Shown here: positions 33,400 through 41,567 of the stretch, in pieces | How the letters are laid out: every line of letters begins with the position of its first letter | How positions within the stretch are numbered: position 1 is the first letter of the stretch | Source: Geobacter sp. | Lineage (GTDB): Bacteria > Desulfobacterota > Desulfuromonadia > Geobacterales > Pseudopelobacteraceae | Length of the DNA stretch: 47,725 bases | Assembly (NCBI GenBank): GCA_009885845.1 | Contig: VFJW01000044.1 | Location: 1-47,725 of the forward strand | Direction: 5' to 3' | Position numbers and translations under genes: made by a program | The notes under the pieces: model-generated | The model's input: only the letters and a program-made list of their open reading frames with translations | What the model was told of the DNA's origin: nothing | The model's database searches: none

Positions 33400-34099
33400 T
33401 TATATTCTATATTTTTGTTTTTAAAGGATGGATTACTTGGACTGCCAAACTAAACAGCATTGGCGCGGTTTCAGGCTAATTAAATCGTAGACGCAGCAAA
33501 CTAAAAACCAAGTATGTGCTGAACTAATAATCACTGTTGCCATAATATAGGGCAGCTTGCTGATTGTATATTGTGCATTGGTGAGTCGATATACCACATT
33601 TTCTGATTTTTATGGAAATATCTGTACACTATTTTTGCATATATTGAGTTAAAATTGCACTCCCTGCTTCCGAAAAGAGCAAAAAAGGCGCAGAACCCGA
33701 GCCTCCCGGATTTCACTATATTGGAAACACCACAGAAAAAATGGCAGCGCGTATGATAAAAAAATACTTCTATTCCGAATGCCAATCTCATCAATGACGT
33801 TTCTGAAAATTTGACTGCGGGCGTGACAGCATACCGTTGTGCAACGTTAATCTTGATGCAGATGTGTGGAGCAATAAGCTGGATATTCGGAAAGCATTTG
33901 GAAGAGGATTTTCTTGGACGGAGCAAATTTTGGCAAAGTAGCTGGGAATATATTTTGAATAATGCCTTCTTGGGCACAAAATGAACGACTGCATAGGAAA
34001 AAGAGAGACATCTCCCGATTTGGCAGGGTTTTTGCGGGTAGCAGATCATCAAACCAAATTCCGGTTGTATAATATCGCGTAACGATATATCACAGCATT
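33400..34099. other. 700-base AT-rich gap, no gene found
   Basis: I see no convincing gene here. On the plus strand an open stretch at about 33649-33799 has no start. On the minus strand a 173-codon frame lacks family likeness and a ribosome site. The stretch is AT-rich and flanked by decayed mobile or toxin sequences, so it is probably old debris. A higBA-type promoter closes it at 34068-34088. Confidence 0.6.
34068..34088 (+). promoter_or_regulatory. remnant higBA promoter and operator
   Basis: TATAAT (34068-34073) overlaps the inverted repeat ATATCG-N5-CGATAT (34072-34088), 11 bases before the higB ATG. Palindromes of this form precede higBA operons. Confidence 0.6.
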
Positions 34100-34380
34100 A
34101 TGATTCGAACGATCCTCGACAAAGAGACTGAAATAGTTTGGCGGGGTGTCGTCTCGCTATGCACTTTCTAAAGCAATCGGCGTGCCTGCAATGCGCATTG
34201 GCCAGATCTGCGCCGGGGAACGATCGATATCCGCTGATACCGCTTTACGCCTGGCTCGTTTTTTCGGCACCAGCGATACCTATCTGGATGGGCCTTCAGG
34301 TGGATTATGATCTTGAGGAAACCCGTATGCGTCTGAACGAACGCATCCTTGCCATAGAGCCGATGCGACTGGCTGCATAG
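34100..34380 (+). pseudogene. higB-higA deletion fusion with frameshift
   Basis: ATG 34100 begins MIRTILDKETEIVW, the usual HigB (RelE-type toxin) N-terminus, and after about 18 codons the reading jumps into HigA: 'SRYALSKAIGVPAMRIGQI', then 'SISADTALRLARFFGTSDTY' (XRE helix-turn-helix). The junction lies at TCTCG, where HigB (..SRKLP) and HigA (..SRYALS) can share bases. A further one-base insertion near 34269-34273 shifts the frame, since 'WMGLQVDYDLEETRMRL' continues in another frame to 34380. No functional toxin or antitoxin is left. The lost stretch is roughly 0.3 kb, judging from family lengths. Confidence 0.8.
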
Positions 34381-34433
34381 CAGACGATACCAGATTCAAC
34401 CCTCCGGTTCCCGGTAAAATTCTTCAGGTGATC

Positions 34434-37088
34434 ATGGACGTTATCACTACCCATACGAATGCCGATTTTGACTGCCTTGGTGCCATGACGGCGGCGCTGA
34501 GGCTTTATCCCGGAGCTCTTCTGTCTTACCCCGGATCAAAAGAGAAAGGGGTGCGCGATTTCAGCGTACGCCACCCGGAATACCTCCCGTGTTTCACCCG
34601 CGCCAAAGATATTGATCTTGGTGCAGTCACCCGCCTCATCATCGTTGATTGCCAGCATGCCGCCCGTATCGGACGTTTTGCCGAGATACTGGATCGTCCC
34701 GGATTGGAAATCCACATCTATGATCATCATCCGGTGACGGACGAAAGCATTCTCCCGACCGGCGGGATTATTGGCGCGTCCGGTTCCGCCTCTACCATTC
34801 TGGCATCGATGCTGATAGAACAGGGCGTTTCACTGACCGCTGAAGAGGCGACTCTCATTATGCTCGGTATTCACGAGGATACTGGTCGCCTGTTGTTTGC
34901 ATCGGCAACACCTGACGATTACCGGGTTGCAGGGTGGCTGCTGGGGCTTGGGGCACAGCTTTCTATTGTTAGCGAAGCGTTGACACCGGAGTTGACCCGG
35001 GCACAGATGGGTCTTTTGAAACAGCTGCTGTCGACTCTTAAAACGAGTTCAGTGAATGAAGTCGTCATCTCGATTGCCTACGCGACCTGTGATCATTATA
35101 TCGGCGATATTGCCTCTCTGGCGCATCTGATGCGGGACATGGAGAATATGGATGCACTGTTCGTGGCAGTCGCAATGGAAGATCATGTCTACTTGGTCGC
35201 ACGCAGCCATATCCCCGAAATCGATGCCGGGGAAATAATGAAGAGTTTCCAGGGGGGCGGCCATGCGACCGCTGCTTCAGCGGTTGTGCATAACCAACCG
35301 CTCAAAGAGGTGCTGGCCCGACTTGATGGCCTGCTACAGCTCTCGGTCAAGGGAGAGGCGATTGCAGGGGGGGTCATGTCAACACCGGTTAAAACCATGC
35401 CCGCCTCGATTGATATTGACGGTGCCCGCGAGTTTCTGACTCGATATAACTGCAATGCCATGCCGGTGATGGCCGGAGAGAGGATGGTCGGAGTCATCTC
35501 GCGCAAAACAGTCGAGAAGGCGTTGCACCACTCGCTTGGCGCATCACCGGTAACAGACTTCATGCATACGGAGTACCTGTCGGCCTCTCCCAATACTCCC
35601 CTGACAGAAATTCAGTCGTATATGGTCACCGGCAATCGCCGTTTCGTGCCGGTTTTTGAAGGAGCGAATCTGGTCGGGGCGGTGACCCGGACCGACTTGA
35701 TGCGTTATATTCACGGCGGACATCGCGGTGAGAGTGGAGCGTTCTATGACCTTGAATCTCTGGAAACTCCGACTCGAACCCGTTCGGTAGCTGGACTGCT
35801 TGGAAAGCGATTTTCGGCGGACATCCGTGAGATTCTGCACAGACTGGGTGCAGTTGGTGAAAGACTCGGAATGTCTGTCTATGCGGTAGGCGGTTTTGTG
35901 CGCGACCTGCTGCTTGGGATAGATAATCTCGATATTGATGTAACGGTGGAAGGAGACGGCGTATTCTTTGCGGAATGCTTTGCGGAACAGTATGGCGCGA
36001 GGGTGCGCAGCCACCGGAAATTTGGGACTGCGGTGCTGATTCTGCACTACGGCCGCAAGATTGACGTTGCTAGTACCCGTCTGGAATATTACGAATCCCC
36101 CGGCGCCCTGCCGATTGTCGAGCGGGCTTCGCTCCGTCAAGACCTGTACCGGCGTGATTTTACCGTCAACACCCTGGCGCTTTGCATCAACAGTGACCGC
36201 TTTGGTCAACTTACGGATTATTTCGGAGGACAGCAGGATATTCGGGAACGGGTTGTCCGGGTGCTGCATAATCTGTCGTTTGTCGAGGATCCGACCCGTG
36301 TATTCCGGGCAATCCGTTTTGAACAGCGCCTCGGCTTTAAAATTGCTCCGCATACCGAAAATCTGATGCGCAGCGCGGTACGGATGAATCTCCTTTGCAA
36401 ACTCGGGGGAGAACGCCTGCTGAGTGAACTGGTTCAAATTATGAATGAAAAAGAGCCGTCTTCAGCCATCGGCCGCATGTCTTCTCTGGGACTTCTTCCG
36501 TATATTCATCCCGCTCTCAGGTTGATGCCGGCTACTGAGAGGGTCCTTCGGGAAACGGGACAGGTCATGGCCTGGTTTCGTCTGCTCTACTTGGAGGACC
36601 GTTGTGAAGTCTGGCAGGTATATCTTATGGCTTTGTGCGATGAACTTAAGTCTGACGAGTTCCGGGATGCGTGCGACCGGCTGGCAATTCCCGGACGGCT
36701 TGCTTCACGGCTCAACAGTCTGCGCCGCCTGGTATTCACAACGCTGAATTCGATCAAACGACATATGAAGTCAGCCGCTGGAATACGTAACAGCCAGCTG
36801 TACGCCTGGTTTGGCGGCTTCACACTTGAGATGTTGTTGTACATGGCGGCACGGGCCAGCAACGAACAGGTCAGGCGCTTCATTTCACTTTATCTGACAA
36901 AGTTGCGCGCTGTTGTTCCACTGCTGGATGGTGATGCCCTTCGCGGACTTGGTATGGAACCAGGACCGCTGTTTAAGCGAATAAAGGATCGCTTGATACA
37001 GGCCCGACTCGATGGTGAGGTGAGTAGTCGGGATGAGGAAGAAGCTGTAGTACTCTCTTTAATCCGGGCAGAAAAACAAATTAAATAA
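34434..37088 (+). CDS. DHH phosphoesterase - CBS - tRNA nucleotidyltransferase fusion
   Basis: 884 residues from ATG 34434 (AGGTGA upstream). Four parts: a DHH/DHHA1 phosphoesterase (about 1-300) with 'HTNADFDCLGAM', 'IIVDCQH', 'IYDHHPVTD' and 'GGGHATAAS'; two CBS domains (about 313-430); a class II nucleotidyltransferase (about 465-620) with 'YAVGGFVRDLLLG' and 'NLDIDVTVEGDG' (catalytic carboxylates); and an RNA-binding helical tail. In bacteria that split the work, such proteins are the A-adding enzyme acting after a separate CC-adding enzyme. Whether this one adds A only cannot be fixed from sequence. The DHH part may act on oligonucleotides or cyclic dinucleotides. Confidence 0.9.
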   Translation: MDVITTHTNADFDCLGAMTAALRLYPGALLSYPGSKEKGVRDFSVRHPEYLPCFTRAKDIDLGAVTRLIIVDCQHAARIGRFAEILDRPGLEIHIYDHHPVTDESILPTGGIIGASGSASTILASMLIEQGVSLTAEEATLIMLGIHEDTGRLLFASATPDDYRVAGWLLGLGAQLSIVSEALTPELTRAQMGLLKQLLSTLKTSSVNEVVISIAYATCDHYIGDIASLAHLMRDMENMDALFVAVAMEDHVYLVARSHIPEIDAGEIMKSFQGGGHATAASAVVHNQPLKEVLARLDGLLQLSVKGEAIAGGVMSTPVKTMPASIDIDGAREFLTRYNCNAMPVMAGERMVGVISRKTVEKALHHSLGASPVTDFMHTEYLSASPNTPLTEIQSYMVTGNRRFVPVFEGANLVGAVTRTDLMRYIHGGHRGESGAFYDLESLETPTRTRSVAGLLGKRFSADIREILHRLGAVGERLGMSVYAVGGFVRDLLLGIDNLDIDVTVEGDGVFFAECFAEQYGARVRSHRKFGTAVLILHYGRKIDVASTRLEYYESPGALPIVERASLRQDLYRRDFTVNTLALCINSDRFGQLTDYFGGQQDIRERVVRVLHNLSFVEDPTRVFRAIRFEQRLGFKIAPHTENLMRSAVRMNLLCKLGGERLLSELVQIMNEKEPSSAIGRMSSLGLLPYIHPALRLMPATERVLRETGQVMAWFRLLYLEDRCEVWQVYLMALCDELKSDEFRDACDRLAIPGRLASRLNSLRRLVFTTLNSIKRHMKSAAGIRNSQLYAWFGGFTLEMLLYMAARASNEQVRRFISLYLTKLRAVVPLLDGDALRGLGMEPGPLFKRIKDRLIQARLDGEVSSRDEEEAVVLSLIRAEKQIK

Positions 37089-37190
37089 TAAAAATAGATG
37101 GTTATAAAAAACAGACTTGACGGCAAGTATTGCTGTGTGATAATTTGTCGTCAAGTTTGCATTAAAATAACAAGACGGAGATGATACTCT

Positions 37191-37583
37191 ATGAAACAGG
37201 TACGTAGGTTTATTGCCGTAATAACGCTGGCAGCTCTTTTGTCAACGACATCTTCGGCGTTTGCCGCCGATGATACACTCAGGGAAGTTTTTACGGACGC
37301 ATTTTACGGAGCGGCAATTGGTGGACTTATCGGCGGTGCGCTTATGGTTTTCACCAAGAAGCCGGCTGATCATTTTGATTATATTGCGTACGGTGCTGCG
37401 TCGGGTGTCCTGCTCGGCACAGCAGTTGGGTTGGCAAAGACTGCCCGTGCCTTTGCAGAAGTAGAAAATGGCCGCGTAAAAATGGCACTTCCAACGATTA
37501 TTCCTGAACTGGTGGTTTCGCCTGTGACAGGGCAGACTACTGTTGCGTGGAAAGCCGGTTTGATTCGAGGCACGTTCAACTGA
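37191..37583 (+). CDS. exported glycine-rich protein of unknown function
   Basis: 130 residues. Signal peptide ending SAFAAD; the mature part has a glycine-zipper-like membrane stretch (YGAAIGGLIGGALMVF) and a second (GAASGVLLGTAVGLA), followed by a soluble tail (PELVVSPVTGQTTVAW). It is likely an inner- or outer-membrane-embedded small protein; no named family recognised. AGACGGAGATG precedes ATG 37191, and a terminator follows, so it is a single-gene unit. Confidence 0.7.
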   Translation: MKQVRRFIAVITLAALLSTTSSAFAADDTLREVFTDAFYGAAIGGLIGGALMVFTKKPADHFDYIAYGAASGVLLGTAVGLAKTARAFAEVENGRVKMALPTIIPELVVSPVTGQTTVAWKAGLIRGTFN

Positions 37584-37610
37584 CAGGTTGATAACGTTGC
37601 ATGTAATACG

Positions 37611-37643
37611 AAAAACCCGCTGTTGAATAATGGCGGGTTTTTT
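37611..37643 (+). terminator. terminator after the 37191 gene
   Basis: AACCCGC...GCGGGTT with a 12-base loop, followed by T6. Confidence 0.75.
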
Positions 37644-37699
37644 AATATCCTGCGTTTGGGGTTCAAAAAAACAGTCGCCACATTTTCCGGGAGGATGCT

Positions 37700-38014
37700 A
37701 TGTCAGAATTTAAGAATGTCACCGTTGTCAAGAAGGCCAACATTTATTTTGGTGGTCAGGTAACCAGTCGCTCGGTTTTATTTGCAGACGGTACAAAAAA
37801 GACACTCGGAGTCATGCAGCCGGGTGAATATGAGTTCACCACCGGTGTTGCTGAAACCATGGAGATCCTTTCGGGTGAGCTGAAGTGGCAGATCAAAGGG
37901 GAACATGCATGGAAGAAAGTTGTCGCCGGAGAAGCGTTTAATGTGCCTGCCAACAGCGCTTTTCAGATGAAGATGTCGGTTGTTACCGATTATTGCTGTT
38001 CATTTCTCGGCTGA
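37700..38014 (+). CDS. ppnP: pyrimidine/purine nucleoside phosphorylase
   Basis: 104 residues, the PpnP (formerly YaiE/DUF1255) cupin. Recognised by 'VTVVKKANIYFGGQVTSRSV' , 'KTLGVMQPGEYEFTTG', 'EIMEILSGEL'-like 'METMEILSGELKW' and 'FNVPANSAFQMKM'. PpnP phosphorolyses several nucleosides without needing a metal-bound Rossmann fold. GGGAGGATG precedes ATG 37700. Confidence 0.92.
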   Translation: MSEFKNVTVVKKANIYFGGQVTSRSVLFADGTKKTLGVMQPGEYEFTTGVAETMEILSGELKWQIKGEHAWKKVVAGEAFNVPANSAFQMKMSVVTDYCCSFLG

Positions 38015-38028
38015 CATCGAGTCCTTCT

Positions 38029-38958
38029 GTGAATAAGAAACCTGACCGCGATGTTGTCGGCCGGTTTGCCCCTTCTCCAACCGGTGCGTTGCATACCGGT
38101 TCACTTGCGACGGCAGTCGGGAGCTATCTGATGGCGAAACATGCCGGGGGTCGCTGGCTGCTGCGGCTCGACGATCTTGACGTCCCGCGTCAGGTGCCGG
38201 GAATGGCTGATGATATACTGAGGACGCTAGAGTTGTTCGGTCTGCACTGGGATGGCGGAGTTGCGCGTCAGAGCAGACATCGGAAAGAATACGAGCATTT
38301 TTTTGAAGTTCTGCAACATGCCGGAGTGATCTATCCCTGCGGCTGTTCACGAAAGGAAATCGCCCGGAGTGCCTCAGCTCCCCATCCTGAAGATGAAAGC
38401 ATTCCCTATTCCGGGACCTGCCGGGTCGGCATGCAATCCGGTTTGAGCATACGTTCCTGGAGGATACGGGTTCCGAATGAGGAAATCTGCTTCTCCGATC
38501 TGCGTACAGGGCGGAGATGTCAGGCACTTTCTGTTGTTTCCGGTGATTTTATTCTGAGGGGGGGCGACGGCGAATTTGCCTATCAACTGGCGGTCGTTGT
38601 GGATGATCACCTGACAGGGGTGAATCAGGTTGTGCGCGGTGATGACCTGCTCTCATCAACGCCTCGTCAGATATATCTGCAGCAGCTTCTCGGTTTTCCT
38701 CAGCCGGAGTACTGTCACCTCCCGCTGGTCGTTGGACCCGATGGCTCAAAGCTGAATAAGCGGGACAACCTGCTTTCACATCAACTGGGCAGCGTAGCCG
38801 GCAGAGAACAAACACTGCTACTTGACGTGCTTCGTTTTCTCGGCCTGCACCCACCCCGCGAACTTGCCGGATGCTCCTGTAACACAATCCTCGAATGGGG
38901 TGTCGTCAATTTTATGCCGCTTCAGTTGCCTGCTCTGGGTGGCGTGATTAATATCTAG
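38029..38958 (+). CDS. gluQ: glutamyl-Q tRNA(Asp) synthetase
   Basis: 309 residues from GTG 38029; the frame continues back to 37993, overlapping ppnP, without family support. A truncated GluRS paralogue: 'GRFAPSPTGALHTGSLATAV' (HxGS class I signature), 'LRLDDLDVPR', a zinc site ('YPCGCSRKEI' and 'YSGTCR'), 'FAYQLAVVVDDHLTGVNQVVRG', and 'SKLNKRDN' for KMSKS. It lacks the anticodon-binding domain and attaches Glu to the queuosine of tRNA-Asp. Three bases of the ppnP/gluQ junction are shared only if the earlier start is used. Confidence 0.93.
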   Translation: MNKKPDRDVVGRFAPSPTGALHTGSLATAVGSYLMAKHAGGRWLLRLDDLDVPRQVPGMADDILRTLELFGLHWDGGVARQSRHRKEYEHFFEVLQHAGVIYPCGCSRKEIARSASAPHPEDESIPYSGTCRVGMQSGLSIRSWRIRVPNEEICFSDLRTGRRCQALSVVSGDFILRGGDGEFAYQLAVVVDDHLTGVNQVVRGDDLLSSTPRQIYLQQLLGFPQPEYCHLPLVVGPDGSKLNKRDNLLSHQLGSVAGREQTLLLDVLRFLGLHPPRELAGCSCNTILEWGVVNFMPLQLPALGGVINI

Positions 38959-39095
38959 AGGTCTGTCGGACTTGAAAGCTTGACTGATTTGATTGTCTCC
39001 ACAAATTAGTCTGCCTCTCAGGCACGATTCGTCAATGATCACAAAACCTTTACTCAGCATTGGTGTATACGCGAGAAAATCGGAGCCAAATTGTA

Positions 39096-39113
39096 TATAA
39101 AAACTATAGATAT
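39096..39113. promoter_or_regulatory. operator-like repeat 1 of the sulfate operon
   Basis: TATAAAAACTATAGATAT, identical to 39232-39249. It lies just upstream of the promoter at 39127-39155 (about -57 from the predicted start). Confidence 0.55.
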
Positions 39114-39126
39114 TGTAAAATAGTTC

Positions 39127-39155
39127 TTGACAGTTCTTCTTTGATTTGCCAATAT
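39127..39155 (+). promoter_or_regulatory. promoter of the sulfate operon
   Basis: TTGACA (39127-39132), 17-base spacer, CAATAT (39150-39155). It is flanked by the two identical 18-base repeats. Confidence 0.6.
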
Positions 39156-39226
39156 GCCAACATATCTCCTGAATAATCAGAAAGTTGGTTTGCCGGCTTG
39201 CTGAATGAGGCGTAGCTTCATTTATA

Positions 39227-39249
39227 ATATCTATAAAAACTATAGATAT
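39227..39249. promoter_or_regulatory. operator-like repeat 2 and palindrome
   Basis: ATATCTATA-AAAAC-TATAGATAT, nine perfect pairs. The right part is the 18-base repeat TATAAAAACTATAGATAT also at 39096. It lies in the leader ahead of the ATG at 39296. Confidence 0.6.
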
Positions 39250-39295
39250 GAAAATATATTGTGCGGATAAAACTCGCTCGGGACAGGCACAACGC

Positions 39296-40102
39296 ATGAA
39301 CTTTACCATTGATTTACATAAATTGAGCCGATTGTGCATCAATGCCAATGACATCGCGCATAGCGATGATCTGAGGCGTGAAGGTCGGGTTTTTTTTATC
39401 GGCGCAAACCTGCCAGTCTACAGCACGCTTGAAACAATGTACGAAAGTTATTGTCAGGAATCGAGCGAACTGTTCCATGTCACTTTTGGAGAATCAGGAA
39501 AATTTGAACAGAATCTTGAGATGGTTCGTCAAATCAAGCGTAACTTTTCAATGCGATTGATTGGCCGGATCGGATACCACCCATCAGAATCACAGATTGA
39601 GCGAGTCTATCTGGCCGGATTGGATATGCTGGATATTCCGGATGCCTCAATTGAGAACGATCATACCGGCGGTGATAACAGATCCACTCTACCGGCCGTT
39701 TTCAAAGCAGCAACGACAACATTTGCGCGCTGGTCGGTTGTTTCATCGATTCCCGCCGGGCAGGACACACCGCACGCGGTACATGACAAAATTATAGAGT
39801 TGCTTCGCTCCGGCGTCGTGCCTCTGCTTGATTTCACCCGGAAAAGAGACCATTGGGGCGAGGAGAAAGTCGGCAGCAGTTACCGTTTTCTTGCGGCTGA
39901 ATGGCGCCGGTATCGGGTGCCGCTCAAGCCGATCATGCCTCTTCTGAAGCTGACAACACCTTTTGTTCTTGCTGATACAGCCGGATATCTACGCAACGTT
40001 ATCAATAAACTCGATGATCGCCGCATTCTGGCGACCTCGGATCTGCGCCGCCACCTGCGTACTCGCGGTGCCGAAGCATCTTTCGAATCAGCGGGGTTGT
40101 AA
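39296..40102 (+). CDS. unknown protein, first gene of the sulfate operon
   Basis: 268 residues from ATG 39296; ATG 39248 is also open (284 residues) but sits inside the operator palindrome. Neither has a strong ribosome site. It appears soluble, with alternating beta and alpha stretches ('NFSMRLIGRIGYHP', 'RVYLAGLDMLDIPDA', 'IELLRSGVVPLLDFTRK', 'MPLLKLTTPFVLADTAGYLR') reminiscent of a TIM barrel. There is no CxxxCxxC motif, so it is not a radical-SAM enzyme. The stop touches the permease start (TAAATG), making joint expression with sulfate uptake very likely. No family recognised. Confidence 0.65.
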   Translation: MNFTIDLHKLSRLCINANDIAHSDDLRREGRVFFIGANLPVYSTLETMYESYCQESSELFHVTFGESGKFEQNLEMVRQIKRNFSMRLIGRIGYHPSESQIERVYLAGLDMLDIPDASIENDHTGGDNRSTLPAVFKAATTTFARWSVVSSIPAGQDTPHAVHDKIIELLRSGVVPLLDFTRKRDHWGEEKVGSSYRFLAAEWRRYRVPLKPIMPLLKLTTPFVLADTAGYLRNVINKLDDRRILATSDLRRHLRTRGAEASFESAGL

Positions 40103-41551
40103 ATGGAACCGATCTCCTTCGACAAACCGCTCAAAATAGATGCGCGCCCCATTTGGCAGATCGTCATGGATCGCACTCTGCGCTATCAGCTGCTGGCCGG
40201 TTTGATACTACTGGCAGTTGTTGCGTTTCAGCTGACACCGCCGACCGGGCTCACTCCAGCCGGTTATCACTCGCTGGTACTCTTCGGCGTCACGATTGTA
40301 TTGTGGGTATCGGGTCTGCTGCCGATTGCGGTGACCGCTCTGCTCTCCATGGTGATGCTGCCGCTGACCGGTATTCTGCCGGCCAAGCAGACCTACGCGC
40401 TCTTTGGTAACGAGGCGGTGTTTTTCATCCTCGGCGCCTTTATTCTTGCGGCCGCCATGACCGGAACCGGACTGTCGGCACGCCTGGCCCGTTCCATGCT
40501 GGTCCGCTTCGGCAGAACTCCCCGGCGGCTGGCGCTGACTGTCTACCTGCTGGCGGCGGGCCTCTCGTTCTGCATGAGCGAGCATGCCGTGGCAGCCATG
40601 CTGTTTCCGGTGGTTGCAGAGATTGCCGACAGCCTCTCGCTCAAAGCGGGCAAAAGCAGCTATTCACGCCTCCTGTACATGTCGATTGCCTGGGGCTGCA
40701 TCATCGGTGGTATTGCCACGTTTCTGGGGGGTGCGAGAGCGCCGCTGGCTGTGCAGATGCTGCGTGAAAACAGCGGGCTGGACTTCTCGTTCACGGACTG
40801 GACACTCGCCTCGATCACGATTGTCATTCCACTCCTGCTGATCGGCTTTTTTATATTGGAGCGCTTCTTTCCGATCGACATCGACGATGTCGAGGGGGGG
40901 CTGCGGCAACTGAACCGCAAACGGCTTGAGATCGGCAAGCCGGGAGCCAACGAGATCATTACTGCAGTTGTCATGATCCTGACCATCGGGGCCTGGATGA
41001 TTTACGGCAGGGAACTGGGGCTGGCAAACATCGCTCTGCTGGCTACGGCAGCCCTGTTTACCTTCCGGGTTGTTTCCTGGGAAAAAATTGAAGAGTACGT
41101 CAATTGGGGCATCATCCTGATGTACGGCGGCTCCATTGCCCTGGCCAGTGCCCTTGAAAAGACCGGTGCGGCACTCTGGATCGTGAAAAAAGGGCTCGGC
41201 GCTTTTGCGCCGGGGCCGTTCGTGGTCATCGCGGTCATCTCGTTTGTCGCGATCATCCTGACCGAGTGCATCAGTCACGCGGCGGTCGTCGCGATCCTGA
41301 TGCCGATCGGCCTCGGCCTGGCGCAGGGGCTTGGCATCGACCCGAAGATTATGACACTGGCCATCGCTCTGCCTGCCGGGCTGGCGTACTGCCTGCCAAT
41401 GGGGACTCCGGCCACGGCAATTGTCTATGGCTCCGGGCATCTCAGCAGCCGCGATATCATCCTCCCCGGCGCGCTCATCATGGCGATCTCCTGGATGTTG
41501 TTCCTGGCCACGGTTTTCTTCATCTGGCCGCTGATCGGGCTTAAACTGTAA
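40103..41551 (+). CDS. SLC13/DASS-family anion permease, probable sulfate importer
   Basis: 482 residues with about 11-12 membrane segments. DASS features: 'HSLVLFGVTIVLWVSGLLPIAVTAL', 'GNEAVFFILGAFILAAAMTGTGL', 'CMSEHAVAAMLFPV' and 'ECISHAAVVAILMPI' (the two sodium/substrate clamp regions, here with SEHA and SHAA in place of SNTA), 'YCLPMGTPATAIVYGSGHL'. Permeases of this family import sulfate, thiosulfate or dicarboxylates with Na+. Its place before cysH, cysD and cysN argues for sulfate. The SNT-to-SEH and SHA changes at the clamp tips are unusual. Confidence 0.82.
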   Translation: MEPISFDKPLKIDARPIWQIVMDRTLRYQLLAGLILLAVVAFQLTPPTGLTPAGYHSLVLFGVTIVLWVSGLLPIAVTALLSMVMLPLTGILPAKQTYALFGNEAVFFILGAFILAAAMTGTGLSARLARSMLVRFGRTPRRLALTVYLLAAGLSFCMSEHAVAAMLFPVVAEIADSLSLKAGKSSYSRLLYMSIAWGCIIGGIATFLGGARAPLAVQMLRENSGLDFSFTDWTLASITIVIPLLLIGFFILERFFPIDIDDVEGGLRQLNRKRLEIGKPGANEIITAVVMILTIGAWMIYGRELGLANIALLATAALFTFRVVSWEKIEEYVNWGIILMYGGSIALASALEKTGAALWIVKKGLGAFAPGPFVVIAVISFVAIILTECISHAAVVAILMPIGLGLAQGLGIDPKIMTLAIALPAGLAYCLPMGTPATAIVYGSGHLSSRDIILPGALIMAISWMLFLATVFFIWPLIGLKL

Positions 41552-41567
41552 TTTATGAGGAATTAGC

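Noticed and set aside
33649-33799. Open stretch of about 50 codons (contains AEPEPPGFHYIGNTTEK) before the higBA remnant
   Set aside because: No start codon or ribosome site and no sure family; could be the tail of a lost gene, not enough to annotate.
33531-34052. 173-codon minus-strand frame in the 700-base gap
   Set aside because: Aromatic- and Cys-rich random-looking translation, no ribosome site; lies across the higBA promoter.
35544-36437. 297-codon minus-strand frame in the DHH-CBS-nucleotidyltransferase gene
   Set aside because: The opposite strand carries clear catalytic motifs; this frame has none.
39296-40102. Radical-SAM enzyme
   Set aside because: The strand-helix pattern looks barrel-like, but no CxxxCxxC motif is present.
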